Origin: UBA7803 sp041686955 | GTDB taxonomy: Bacteria; Pseudomonadota; Gammaproteobacteria; Pseudomonadales; Azotimanducaceae | DNA: 64,000 bases | NCBI GenBank assembly: GCA_041686955.1 | Contig: JAWLCV010000006.1 | Coordinates: 1 to 64,000, forward strand | Direction: 5' to 3' | Notes under the pieces: model-generated | Seen by the model: only the letters and a program-made list of their open reading frames with translations | Told to the model about the DNA's origin: nothing | Database searches by the model: none | Program-made: the position numbers and the translations under genes | Part shown: positions 15,031 to 24,692 of the stretch, one piece after another | How positions within the stretch are numbered: position 1 is the stretch's first letter | Layout of the letters: the number at the start of each line of letters is the position of its first letter

Positions 15031-16008
15031 ATGGTGGACAACTCCATCCTGACCCAGGAAGAGATCGACGCGCTGCTGAACACCGTGCCGGATGGCGAGG
15101 CCGGCGACGATTCCGGGCTCATCCGCATCGACGGCAAGGAAGTGGAGGTCCGCGACTACGACCTGGTGGCGGGCGATCGCATCGTCCGCGGCCAGTTCCC
15201 CATTCTTGGCCTGATCAACCAGAAACTGTCACGGGCCTTCCGCACTCATCTCTCCCGGTATCTGTTCTCCGAGGTGAACGTCACCTCCACCGGCGTGGAG
15301 ATCACCCGGTATTCGGACTACATCTACACGCTGTACGTGCCGACCAGCGTGCATCTGGTGCACATGCAGCCGTTGTCCGGGGAGTCGATGGTGGTGTTCG
15401 ACGCCCGATTCATCTACGAGCTCGTGGATCAGTTCTTCGGCGGCGGCCGAAACCAGGCGAAGATCGAAGGCCGGGAGTTCTCGGTCAGCGAGAATCGGAT
15501 CATCGGCCGCCTGTTCGACTTCGTGCGGGAGGCGCTCGAGGAAGGCTGGGAGCAGGTGCTGCCGGTGAAGGTGACCCAGTCCGGCTACGAGGTGAACCCG
15601 TCGCTGGTCAATCTGGTGCGATCCAACGACGTGGTGGTGGTCAGCTCCTTCGAGGTGGTCTTCGATTCCGGCCGCGGCACCATGCAGATCGCCATGCCCT
15701 ACAGCATGCTGGAGCCCCACCAGGAGCTCATCGACAGCGCCGTCAAGAAGAAAGAGGAAGAGGACCCGCGCTGGCGGCAGAAGGTGGAACGGCATCTGCT
15801 GGACGTGGACGTGGAGCTCACGTGCCACATCGGCCACAAGGTGCTCTCCATGTCGGAGATCCTGGACTTGAGGCCCGGCGATTTCATTCCCCTCGACATG
15901 CCGGACGTGCACGAGGTCTCCGCCAACGGCGCGCCCGCGTTTCGCGCCCGGATCGGCGCGGCCAACGGCAACGTGGCGCTGGAGTACGAAGACGACCGGG
16001 TGAGCTGA
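15031..16008 (+). CDS. fliM: Flagellar motor switch protein FliM
   Basis: The 325-residue C-ring protein starts with the CheY-P-binding peptide ILTQEEIDALLN, then a GGXXN-type middle domain (LGLINQKLSRAFRTHLSR, about 57-74; FFGGGRNQAK) and a C-terminal SpoA/FliN-like domain (about 245-320, with HKVLSMSEILDLRPGDFIPL). It is not in its usual place between fliL and fliN; those two are adjacent at 58971-59771. Here it ends the chemotaxis operon. Confidence 0.97.
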   Translation: MVDNSILTQEEIDALLNTVPDGEAGDDSGLIRIDGKEVEVRDYDLVAGDRIVRGQFPILGLINQKLSRAFRTHLSRYLFSEVNVTSTGVEITRYSDYIYTLYVPTSVHLVHMQPLSGESMVVFDARFIYELVDQFFGGGRNQAKIEGREFSVSENRIIGRLFDFVREALEEGWEQVLPVKVTQSGYEVNPSLVNLVRSNDVVVVSSFEVVFDSGRGTMQIAMPYSMLEPHQELIDSAVKKKEEEDPRWRQKVERHLLDVDVELTCHIGHKVLSMSEILDLRPGDFIPLDMPDVHEVSANGAPAFRARIGAANGNVALEYEDDRVS

Positions 16009-16108
16009 GCCCTTCGGCGGCGGAGACGGTAAGCGAATTGTAAGGCATGTCCGCTTCGCCCCCGGGAATCCGTTAGCTGTCATGAGACACGACGTTCAGG
16101 GGGATCTC

Positions 16109-16999
16109 ATGACGACGAAGCGCCGCGATGCCGCGGTACATCGCGCCGGGCTGACTGTCGGCGCATTGGTGCTGACGCTCTACGCGTCGGCCGCCGCCGC
16201 CACCATTCTCACATTCGATCAGACCATCAGCGCCGCTGCCGGCAACCCGGTCATTCCCACTTTCGGGGGCGCCGACCTTCCGCCCGATTACGGCGACCGG
16301 GTCGCTGCGGGCGTGCAGAGCGTCCCCGGCGGCGCGTACACCTACGGAGAGAGCGGAGAAGGATTCACGCCGAACGTGGTGTTCGAGGCGGGCACGGCCC
16401 AGAACGACACCTCTCTGTGGAGTGGCGGCTACGGGGACCTGAACAACGTCCTGTTCGGCGGTCAGCGCTCGCTCTCACTGGAGTTGCTGTTCACGGCGGA
16501 CGCCGGCTACGAAGTGCTGCTCTACGGGTTCGATCTGGGTGGCTGGTTCAACACCGACTACCTGATCGAGGCGGTGACGGTGACGAGTCTCGGCAGCCTG
16601 CTGTTCGCCCTCGATGACGTGGTGGTGGAGGGCGACTTCACCGGTTTGCGTCACACCTCCTTCGATTTTTCGGGCGGTCTGATGGGTTCGGAACTGCTGT
16701 TGACCATCGACTACAGCAATCTGGCCGGCACGCAGCAGGACAACATCGGCATCGACAACGTGCGTTTCGGGCAGACGCCGCCGGCTGCGGGCGAGCCCGC
16801 CGGCGAGCCGGGCGGAGGGTCGGGCGGCCCGGTGGCCGTCCCGGAACCGGGGTCGCTGGCGCTCATGGCGCTGGCGTCGGGCGTACTGCTGCTGCGCCGC
16901 AGCCGGCGGGCCAGCCGAGCAAGGGTTGCGTCCGCCGGCAGGGGCGACTTCGCCAGCAGCGCCGCGGCGCGTTCGAAGGCGATCGCGGCGGCGGGCTGA
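16109..16999 (+). CDS. PEP-CTERM sorting domain protein
   Basis: The 296-residue exported protein has a signal peptide (hydrophobic stretch AGLTVGALVLTLYASAAAA) and a mature domain with no family I recognise. The PEP-CTERM signal has VPEPGSLALMALASG, a membrane helix and RRSRR. PEP-CTERM proteins are processed by exosortase and are often linked to exopolysaccharide. Unusually, about 30 residues follow the Arg cluster, where the signal normally ends the protein. That tail lies antisense to the kinase gene. The ATG at 16109 is chosen for its GGGGGA ribosome site. No exosortase gene is in the window. Confidence 0.85.
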   Translation: MTTKRRDAAVHRAGLTVGALVLTLYASAAAATILTFDQTISAAAGNPVIPTFGGADLPPDYGDRVAAGVQSVPGGAYTYGESGEGFTPNVVFEAGTAQNDTSLWSGGYGDLNNVLFGGQRSLSLELLFTADAGYEVLLYGFDLGGWFNTDYLIEAVTVTSLGSLLFALDDVVVEGDFTGLRHTSFDFSGGLMGSELLLTIDYSNLAGTQQDNIGIDNVRFGQTPPAAGEPAGEPGGGSGGPVAVPEPGSLALMALASGVLLLRRSRRASRARVASAGRGDFASSAAARSKAIAAAG

Positions 17000-19812
17000 C
17001 TCGCCGCCGTCCGAGCGCGTCCCAGCCAGAAAGCGACCTCTCCGGCGCCACGGCTTTGCGCAGCGAAGCGTGTCCAGAACGCGTCGGCCCGTTTCAGCAG
17101 GTCCAGGGCGGTGGCCAGGTCGCCGCCCTCGAGCGCGACTCGGCCCAGTCCGAGCCAGGCTTCCGCCTGGACCGGGGTGGCGACCTCATGAGTGCCGCCG
17201 AGTAGCGTGAGACCCTCGCACAACGCGGCCTCCGCCTCGTCCACGTCCGCGCCGGCCAGCCGTGCCGCGCCCAGGAACGTGAGGGCCTCACCCAGATCGG
17301 AGGTTCTCGTCTGCGCCCGCGCCAGCGCGACTCCGCGCTCCAGATGGGCAACGGCCTCGTCCGGTCGTTCCTGCCACAGATGCAGCACGCCGAGATAGAT
17401 GTCCGGCAAGTGGGTCTTGTAACGAGGCTCGCCCTGATCCTGCGCATCGACGATCTGCCGGAGCCGAGCAACGGACGGGATCACCGCCCCGGTCGCCGCC
17501 GCGTGCATGAACGCCCGGTCGGCCTCGAGAACGCGCATCATCGCCGGGGCATCGATGGCGCCCATCGCCTCCACGGCGCGGTCGATCTCGCCCGCTGCCT
17601 GCTCCATGCGGCGGGCGGCCAGGTACGCGCGCGCGAGCGTTCGCCGCCGCCCCGCCTTGGCCGGTGACGCACCGGTCTCGAAGGCGTCTTCGATGCGGAT
17701 GCCCGAGCTCACCAGATCGATGGCGGTGTCGAGACGACCCCGTTCCAGCAGGACCAGCCCCAGTCGCACCGCATATTGGCCGGCGACGAGGCTGTTCTCC
17801 CCGTACGTTGCGCGCGCGGCGGCGAGCGAGCGTTCGAGGTGGGGCAGAGCCTCGTCGATCCGGCCGACGTCGATGAGCGAGGCCGCGTAGTTGTGCTCGT
17901 GCTCGAGCACGGCGGGATGCTGATGGTCGCCGCTGAACGCGGCGAGGGCGCGCTCGAAGGCGCGCCGGGTGTACTCCAGGGATCGCTCAGTCTGCCGCTG
18001 CATGCCGGCCGCCTTGCCCACGGCTGCGTAAGCCGCCACCGGCAAATCCGGTGTGAGTCCGGGCAGGCGCTCGGCCAGGGCCACGGCCTGCACCGCGGCC
18101 GCCGCAGCCGCTTCGTACTGGCCCCGCTGGTAGGCGATGCCGCTCTGGATGATGCGGGCCGCTACGGAGCTCGCGTCCGCCGGACTTTGCTCGCTCTCCA
18201 GGAAGACGTTCAGATGACGTTCCGCCTCATCGAGCTCGGCGAGATCGAGCAGTGCCTGGGCCATCAGCAGGTGCAGGGATCGCACGGTCTCCGGTTCCGC
18301 CATGCCCTCCGCACGGGGGAGAGCAACGGCCAGCAGGTCGCGCGCCCGCCGGTGCTCGTGCAGGCCGAGGTAACTGCGTGCGATGACCTCCTGCAGTTGC
18401 AACTGCAGAGTAGGTCGGTCACGGAGCTCGGTGACCACGCGCTGCTGGGCCCGATCGAGCATGTCGGCCGCGGTGACGGGGCGGTCGGCACCGAGCAGGG
18501 CGGGATTGATGCCCTCGAAGATCGAGGTGACGAATCGGCTGACCGTCTCCGCTCGCTCTGCCTGGTCCCGGGCCTCGTGTGCCTGCCACGCCGCGGCTCC
18601 GGCACCGGTGACGATCGCGACGGCGGCAGCAGCCGTGGCGGCGCTGGAAAGCTTGTGACGGGCGAGAAATCGGCCAAGCCGATACCCCCGGCTGTCGGGA
18701 CGAGCGGCCACCGGACGCCCGGCAAGATGGCGGCGGAGGTCGTCGGCCAGGGCTGCGACCGTGGGATAGCGTTCCTCCGGGGCCTTCTTCAGCGTTTTCA
18801 GGATGACGGCATCGAGATCGCCGCTGAGCGATCGCCGCAGAGGACCCGGCGCGACGACCTGACTTGGCGCTCGCGGCTGGGTTTCGAGGATGGCGTCTTC
18901 CAGCGCGCCCCGGGAGTCGCGTTTCAACCGGTAGGGCCGGTGCTCGGTGAGGAGCTCGTAGAGCACCACACCCAGGGAGTAGACGTCCGTGGCGACGGTC
19001 AAAGGCTGCCCTGCGATCTGCTCGGGGGAGGCGTAATCCGGGGTGAAGGCACGGCCCGCCACGTCGGTGACCGCGCCGCCGGCGGGCGCGGCCTCCCCGA
19101 GCAGCTTGCCGATGCCGAAGTCGAGCAGCCGCACCTGGCCGGATGAAGTGACCAGGATGTTCGAGGGCTTCAGATCGCGGTGGATGATCAGTGCGGTGTG
19201 GGCATGAGCCACGGCATCCGTCACCTGAAGAAACAGCGCCAACCGCTGCGGCACACCCAGGTGTCTGGAACGGCAGTATTCGTCCAGCGGAACGCCGTCC
19301 ACGTGCTCGAGCGCCAGGTAGGGGACTCCGGCGTCGGTGACTCCGGCGTCGTACAGGCGAGCGATGCCGGGATGCTCCAGCGCCGCCAGCAGCTCGCGCT
19401 CGCGGGCCATGCGTTCCCGAAGGCCGTCACGCATCCACGGGCCCTGGGGGAACTTCAACGCCACGGGGCGAGTGAACAGACCGTCGGCCCGCTCGGCGAG
19501 CCACACGATGCCCATGCCGCCCCGGCCGAGCTCGCGCACCAGCCGATACGGCCCGACACGGGAATCCGAAGCGGGGTCGGACGGCGAAGCGGCTGGGGCC
19601 AGGTCCACGGCCGGCAGCACCTCGAGGAAGTCGCTGGTCTCGAGCTCCGCGGCCCGCGCGAGCAGGCGGCGCAGCAGGGCTTTCAGCGGCTCGTGACGCG
19701 GGTCCAGGGCCGCGAGCCATGCGCCGCGCTGGTGGGCCGGCAGGTCGAGCGCCGTGTCCAGCAGTTCGCTGAGATGCGCCCAGGTTGCCGCATCGAGCCC
19801 GAGCCTGACCAT
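16711..19812 (-). CDS. Membrane Ser/Thr protein kinase with TPR-like sensor region
   Basis: The 1033-residue product has an N-terminal helical region, then a kinase domain with glycine loop ELGRGGMG (95-102), Lys120 in VALKF, catalytic HRDLKPSN (211-218), DFG (231-233) and ASPEQ. A membrane helix follows (about 389-409), then a long array of TPR-like helices. It starts five bases after the ECF sigma stop. The last 60 residues are Ser/Pro/Gly-rich and antisense to the PEP-CTERM gene, so the functional end is probably around ARLARRLRR, near 16890. Pairing with an ECF43-type sigma suggests it activates that sigma by phosphorylation. Confidence 0.9.
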   Translation of the reverse strand: MVRLGLDAATWAHLSELLDTALDLPAHQRGAWLAALDPRHEPLKALLRRLLARAAELETSDFLEVLPAVDLAPAASPSDPASDSRVGPYRLVRELGRGGMGIVWLAERADGLFTRPVALKFPQGPWMRDGLRERMARERELLAALEHPGIARLYDAGVTDAGVPYLALEHVDGVPLDEYCRSRHLGVPQRLALFLQVTDAVAHAHTALIIHRDLKPSNILVTSSGQVRLLDFGIGKLLGEAAPAGGAVTDVAGRAFTPDYASPEQIAGQPLTVATDVYSLGVVLYELLTEHRPYRLKRDSRGALEDAILETQPRAPSQVVAPGPLRRSLSGDLDAVILKTLKKAPEERYPTVAALADDLRRHLAGRPVAARPDSRGYRLGRFLARHKLSSAATAAAAVAIVTGAGAAAWQAHEARDQAERAETVSRFVTSIFEGINPALLGADRPVTAADMLDRAQQRVVTELRDRPTLQLQLQEVIARSYLGLHEHRRARDLLAVALPRAEGMAEPETVRSLHLLMAQALLDLAELDEAERHLNVFLESEQSPADASSVAARIIQSGIAYQRGQYEAAAAAAVQAVALAERLPGLTPDLPVAAYAAVGKAAGMQRQTERSLEYTRRAFERALAAFSGDHQHPAVLEHEHNYAASLIDVGRIDEALPHLERSLAAARATYGENSLVAGQYAVRLGLVLLERGRLDTAIDLVSSGIRIEDAFETGASPAKAGRRRTLARAYLAARRMEQAAGEIDRAVEAMGAIDAPAMMRVLEADRAFMHAAATGAVIPSVARLRQIVDAQDQGEPRYKTHLPDIYLGVLHLWQERPDEAVAHLERGVALARAQTRTSDLGEALTFLGAARLAGADVDEAEAALCEGLTLLGGTHEVATPVQAEAWLGLGRVALEGGDLATALDLLKRADAFWTRFAAQSRGAGEVAFWLGRARTAASQPAAAIAFERAAALLAKSPLPADATLARLARRLRRSSSTPDASAMSASDPGSGTATGPPDPPPGSPAGSPAAGGVCPKRTLSMPMLSCCVPARLL

Positions 19813-19817
19813 GGCAG

Positions 19818-20375
19818 TCAGCAGAGTGCCTCGGCGAGCAGCACGCGCGCCTTCTCCCAGTCTCGCCGCACCGTGCGTTCCGTGACGCCGAGGACTTCCG
19901 CCACTTCGGCGTGAGTCATGCCCGCGAAGTAGCGCATCTCCACCACCTGCACCAGACGTTCATCGACTTCGGCCAGCACTTCGAGGGCGTCGTGAACCCG
20001 CAGGATCTCCTCCTCACCACCGGGGTCTGCGCCGGCGTCGGTAGCCAGGGTGACGCGATGAGCCGCACCGCCCCGCCGCTCGGAGGCACCCTGGCGCACC
20101 AGATCGACCACTACGGAGCGCATGACGTGCGCGGCATAGCGCAGGAAATGCTGACGGTCCTGAAGACGCAGATTGCGGGCCCCGGCGAAGCGCAGGAAGG
20201 ATTCGTGCACCAGCGATGTGGTGCCGGGCAGGGTGCCGCGGCCGCCGCGGCCGAGGCGCTGGCGGGCCAGGGCGCGGAGGTCCTGGTAGGCGGCGTCGAA
20301 CACGGCGCCCAGGGCGGTCTGGTCGCCTGCCTGGGCTCGGCGTATCAGATCCGTAAACGGCATCAAGTCGTTCAT
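19818..20375 (-). CDS. ECF sigma factor, TIGR02999/ECF43-like
   Basis: The 185-residue sigma factor has region 2 (about 15-85) and region 4 with a helix-turn-helix (AEVAEVLGVTERTVRRDW, about 160-177). In region 2.2 the acidic DAED-type motif of ordinary ECF factors is replaced by GTTSLVHESFLRF (T52, T53, S54). In the characterised ECF43 factor EcfP of Vibrio, threonine phosphorylation in this area supplies the missing charge and switches the sigma on. The kinase gene follows directly. The ATG at 20375 is chosen because upstream codons encode nothing sigma-like. Confidence 0.88.
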   Translation of the reverse strand: MNDLMPFTDLIRRAQAGDQTALGAVFDAAYQDLRALARQRLGRGGRGTLPGTTSLVHESFLRFAGARNLRLQDRQHFLRYAAHVMRSVVVDLVRQGASERRGGAAHRVTLATDAGADPGGEEEILRVHDALEVLAEVDERLVQVVEMRYFAGMTHAEVAEVLGVTERTVRRDWEKARVLLAEALC

Positions 20376-20521
20376 GGTTCCCGGAAGATACTCCAGTGTA
20401 AGGAATCTGACAGCACCCGTTTGGGATCGCCCAATGTGATAGAGTGATCGAAACGGCATCAGGGACACTGCCAACGCTCAGACTGGCGTGCCTGAGCCAC
20501 CACTTGCTCGGTCTTGATCGA
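20376..20521. other. Divergent intergenic region between ECF sigma and CheB-CheR fusion genes
   Basis: This 146-base region must hold promoters for both directions. On the minus strand TTACACT about 25 bases before the ECF start could be a -10. No strong match to sigma54 or sigma28 is seen. A GTG at 20444 would extend the plus-strand gene by 26 residues, but those residues have no similarity to CheB. Confidence 0.35.
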
Positions 20522-23500
20522 ATGCCTGACTCACCCGGAGGCGAGCCGAAACTTGTCGTAGCCATGGGTGCCTCGGCGGGTGGTATCGAGGCGTGGCGGA
20601 CCTTTCTCGATGCGGTACCCCCGAACTCCGGGATCGCCTTCGTGCTCGTCCTGCATCTGGACCCGACCCGCGCCAGTCACATAGCCGAGATCCTGCAGGG
20701 CAGCGCCGCGAATCTCACGGTTTCTCAAGTCACGGGCCCGACCCGGATCGAGCCCGAACACGCATACGTCATCGCACCGAACTCGAAGATCCACATCGCC
20801 GAAGGCATGATCGAGGTCGAGCCGCTTGCGGAGCAGGAGGTTCGCGGCGGGCTGGTGGATTACCTGTTCACCTCGCTGGCTGAAGCCGAGGGCCCTCGGT
20901 CGGCCGGTGTCGTGCTCTCCGGCGCGGGACACGATGGCACCCTGGGGCTCAAACGGATCAGAGAAGCCGGTGGCCTGACCGTGGCCCAGGATCCGGCCAC
21001 GGCCTCCACGAGAAGCATGCCCGAAGCGGCCATCGCCGCGAACGTGGTGGACCTGGTGCTCGCGCCCGCGGACATTCCGGCGGCGCTGATCGACTTCGCC
21101 GTCCGTGGGCGGCGCCCGTCGCGGGAAGAGCGGCCGCCGGGGCACGCGGAGGATGAATCGGCGGGGGGGATCGGGTACGTCATTGCGCAGTTGGGTGAGT
21201 TGGCGGGCGTCGACTTCACGGACTACAAGCTGGGGACCCTGGATCGCCGCACCCGCCGACGCATGGGGCTCGTCGGCATTCAGAGCATCGAGGCGTATGC
21301 AGCCTACCTGGCGGATCATCCGCACGAGCTCGATGCGCTGTACCGCGATGTGCTCATAGGGGTGACCAGGTTCTTTCGCGACCTCCGGGTCTGGGAAGAG
21401 CTGGCCGAGGTGCTGCCGATGATGCTGGCCGATCGCGACGCCGCAGGGGTGCGCGCATGGGTGGTCGGCTGCGGCACGGGCGAAGAAGCCTACTCGCTGG
21501 CGATCCTGCTCCATGAGCTGTTCCCACCCGAGCGGGACGGTGGGATTCAGGTCTACGCTACCGATCTCAACGAGCGGGCTCTGGCGGTGGCGCGCCGCGG
21601 CGTGTATGCGTCGGGTGCGCTGAAGCACGTCAGCGAGCAGCGTCGCCAGCGCTATTTTCACGAGCGCGACGGTCAGGTGCAGGTCGATCGCAGCTTGCGC
21701 GATGTGGTGACCTTCGCCCCGCACAACGCCCTGAGCGATGCGCCCTTCTCCAGGATGGACGTGGTGACGTGCCGCAACCTGCTGATCTATCTGCGACCCC
21801 ATGCGCACGACGAGCTTCTCAAGCGCCTGCACTTCGCGCTGCGCCCAGGCGGATTGCTCGTCCTCGGGCGCGCCGAAACCCTCGGCAGGCAGGCCGAGCG
21901 CTTCGATGTCGTCTCGAAGTCCCACAATATTTTTCGTGCGCGCGAGACGCGGCACAATGATCGCTTCGAGGTCAAGCCCCGGGCGCGAGGTCAGGTGGGC
22001 GGCGGTCAGGTGTCAGTGGAAGCTCCGGCCGCTCCCTCCGGAATCCGGCGCATCGACCGCGACCGTCGCGTCGAGCAGTTCGTTCTGCGGGAACGTGCGC
22101 CGGCGTGCGTGGTCGTCGACACCGATCTGGAAATCCGCCACTTCTACGGCCCCACCGTGCATTATCTGGCGCCGCCGACGGGTGAATCGCGTCAGGATCT
22201 GCTCGCATGGATTCGTCCGGGCTTCTATATCCCGTTACGCTCCGCGCTGAAGCAGGCGGTGGAGGGGGGGCAGCCCGTCACCACCGACGGCCAGATCCAT
22301 CGTGACGGCGTGAGTCAGCGGGTCCGCTGCACCGTGGAGCCTCTCCCCGAGGCTGTTGCGGAAGGTCTGTTTCTCGTTACGTTTCGCGACCTCGGCGACC
22401 CGGCGCCACAAAACCTCGAGGCCACCGAGCCCCAGGAACCGCTCGTGCGCGAGCTCGAGCAGGAGCTCTCGGATACCCGTCACGAGCTGCAGGTCACCAT
22501 CGAGCAGCTCGAATCGGCTGCGGAACAGCACCACGCGAGCAGCGAGGAGTTGCAGTCGCTCAATGAAGAGCTGCAATCGAGCAACGAGGAGCTCGAGGCA
22601 TCGAAGGAGGAGCTCGAGGCCCTCAACGAGGAGATGAATACGATCAATCGGGAGCTCGAGCAGAAGAACGCCGAGCTACGGGAATCGAACGCCGACCTGA
22701 ATGCCCTGTTCGTGAACACGGGCATCCCGACGGTTTTCCTCGACCGGGATCTGCGTATCAGGCGCTTCACGGCGGCGGCGACATGCCTGATGCATCTGGT
22801 TCCCTCCGACATCGGCCGATCCATCGAGCACATCAAGCAGCGCTTCGTCGACGGACAGACGTCGGACAGGGCTCAGAAGGTTCTGACCACGCTCGAGCCG
22901 GACTCGAGCGAGGTCGTCACCGAGGATGGCAGCACCTACGTCCGCACCATGGCGGCCTACCGAACTGAAGACGATGCGGTGGCGGGTGTCTGCATCACGT
23001 TCTCCGACGTGACGGAGCAGAAGCGGGCCGCCCAGGCGAGCGAGGCCGCCCGCGTCTACGCCGAGTCGGTCATCGAGACGGTGCGCACCCCGGTGCTCGT
23101 GCTCGATCGAGACCTTCGGGTCGTGTCGGCGAACCGGGCATTCCGGGAGAACTTCGACGGTATCGATTCGACCCCGGGCACGGCCCTCTCGGGCACAGGG
23201 CACACGGCGTGGGACGTACCCGCCCTGGAGGAGGTCGTGGAGGCGGTGTTTGCCGACGGCACGGACGTCAATGATTTCGAGATCAGGACCGGGGATCGGG
23301 TGGTGCTGACCAACGTCCGCCGCGTCGATCGCGCGGACGGCTCCGAAAGCCTCGTCGTGCTGTCTTTCGAGGACGTCACCCACAGTCGCGACGCGCAGCT
23401 TCACGCAGAGCGGCGCGCCGAGGAGCTGAGGGAAGATGCCCGGCGAAAGGACCAGTGGATCGCCATGCTGGGCCACGAGCTGCGAAACCCGGTGGGCGCC

Positions 23501-24674
23501 ATCGGCAACGCCGTGGCGCTGTTGAGAGCCGAGCCGTCGGCGTCGGAACGGCAGGTCCGCGCCGTGGAGGTGATCGAGCGGCAGGTCACCCACATGGCTG
23601 GCCTGCTCGACGACCTGCTCGATGCCGCGCGCATCATATCCGGAAAGCTCGACATCGAACGCAGACCCGTCGACGTGGCCGAGATCGGTGAGTGGGCGGC
23701 CGACAGCGTCCGTGGGATCGTCGAAGAAAAGGAGCACCAGCTCTCCATCTCTCTGCCGCCCTCCGGCAACGTCTGGGTGCTGGGCGATCCGCTGCGTTTG
23801 ACCGAGGTGGTCGTCAATCTCCTCACCAACGCGGTGAAGTATACGGAGCCGCACGGACAGCTCTGGCTCGACGTCGCCGCCGACGCCGAAACGGTCACGA
23901 TCAGCGTTCGCGACACGGGTATCGGCATCCCCAGTGAACTCCAGAATGAGATCTTCGAGATCTTCACTCAAGGGCCGCGGACGTTCAGCCGGACCGACCG
24001 GGGGCTGGGCCTGGGATTGCCGCTGGTGCGGACACTGGTGGAGCTGCACGGCGGTTCCGTGAGCGTCATCAGCGAAGGCGCCGGGCTCGGCAGCGAGTTC
24101 CGGGTTGCGCTACCGCGCCTGCGCCATTCCGTTCATCCCCAGGCCCCAGCACGTTCCGGTGCGGTAACCGCAGCACCACACCCGCGCCGGGTGCTCGTCG
24201 TAGACGACGAACCCGACGTGGCGGACACGCTGGGGCTGCTCCTTCAGTCTCGGGGCCACGAGGCGCGGTGGTTCACCGATGGGGATTCGGCGCTGGCGGC
24301 CGTCCACGAACTGCAGCCGGAGATCGCCTTGCTCGACCTTGGTTTGCCCGGCATGGACGGCTATGAGCTCGCGCGCCGACTGCGCGCGGCGCTTCCGTCC
24401 ATCCGGCTGATCGCCATTACCGGTTACCGGCGCGATGTGGATCGGCTGCACGAGGCGGGATTCGACGACCATCTCATCAAACCCATCGATACCGCAGCAC
24501 TATTGGCCCTGATCGAGGAACCGGAAGGCTCGCCGGAAGGCTCGNNNNNNNNNNNNNNNNNNNNNNNNNNNNNNNNNNNNNNNNNNNNNNNNNNNNNNNN
24601 NNNNNNNNNNNNNNNNNNNNNNNNNNNNNNNNNNNNNNNNNNNNCCGGAAGGCTCGCCGGAAGGCTCGGCGTGA
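20522..24674 (+). CDS. CheB-CheR-PAS-histidine kinase-receiver fusion protein (contains assembly gap)
   Basis: The protein is about 1342 aa if the gap is closed by overlap. The order is: CheB methylesterase (triad S18, H45, D137 in GHDGT), CheR methyltransferase (about 215-480, with VVGCGTGEEAYS and CRNLLIYL), a coiled coil (about 640-727), two PAS-like segments, HisKA with phospho-His near 985 in GHELRNP, an HATPase (DTGIGIP, GLGLGLPLV) and a receiver with acceptor Asp near 1272. Family members lacking receptors are thought to sense and signal on their own. The C-terminus is PEGSPEGS, a 12-base tandem repeat interrupted by 100 N. Reading across the repeat gives stop TGA at 24672. The ATG at 20522 is preferred to GTG 20444. 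Confidence 0.88.
24521..24668. repeat. 12-bp tandem repeat flanking a 100-N gap
   Basis: Two copies of CCGGAAGGCTCG end at 24544, then N24545-24644, then two more identical copies (24645-24668). In frame they encode Pro-Glu-Gly-Ser. The identical 24 bases on both sides suggest two contigs that overlap, or a longer array that the assembler could not span. Confidence 0.85.
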
Positions 24675-24692
24675 TCTCTCGGGCATCCGCCT

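Noticed and set aside
16082..16108. Upstream ATG for the PEP-CTERM gene
   Set aside because: It would add nine charged residues before the signal peptide and has no ribosome site, whereas 16109 has GGGGGA at good spacing.
20444..20521. GTG start extending the CheB-CheR fusion
   Set aside because: The extra 26 residues have no similarity to CheB N-termini, and the ATG at 20522 directly precedes the first beta strand.
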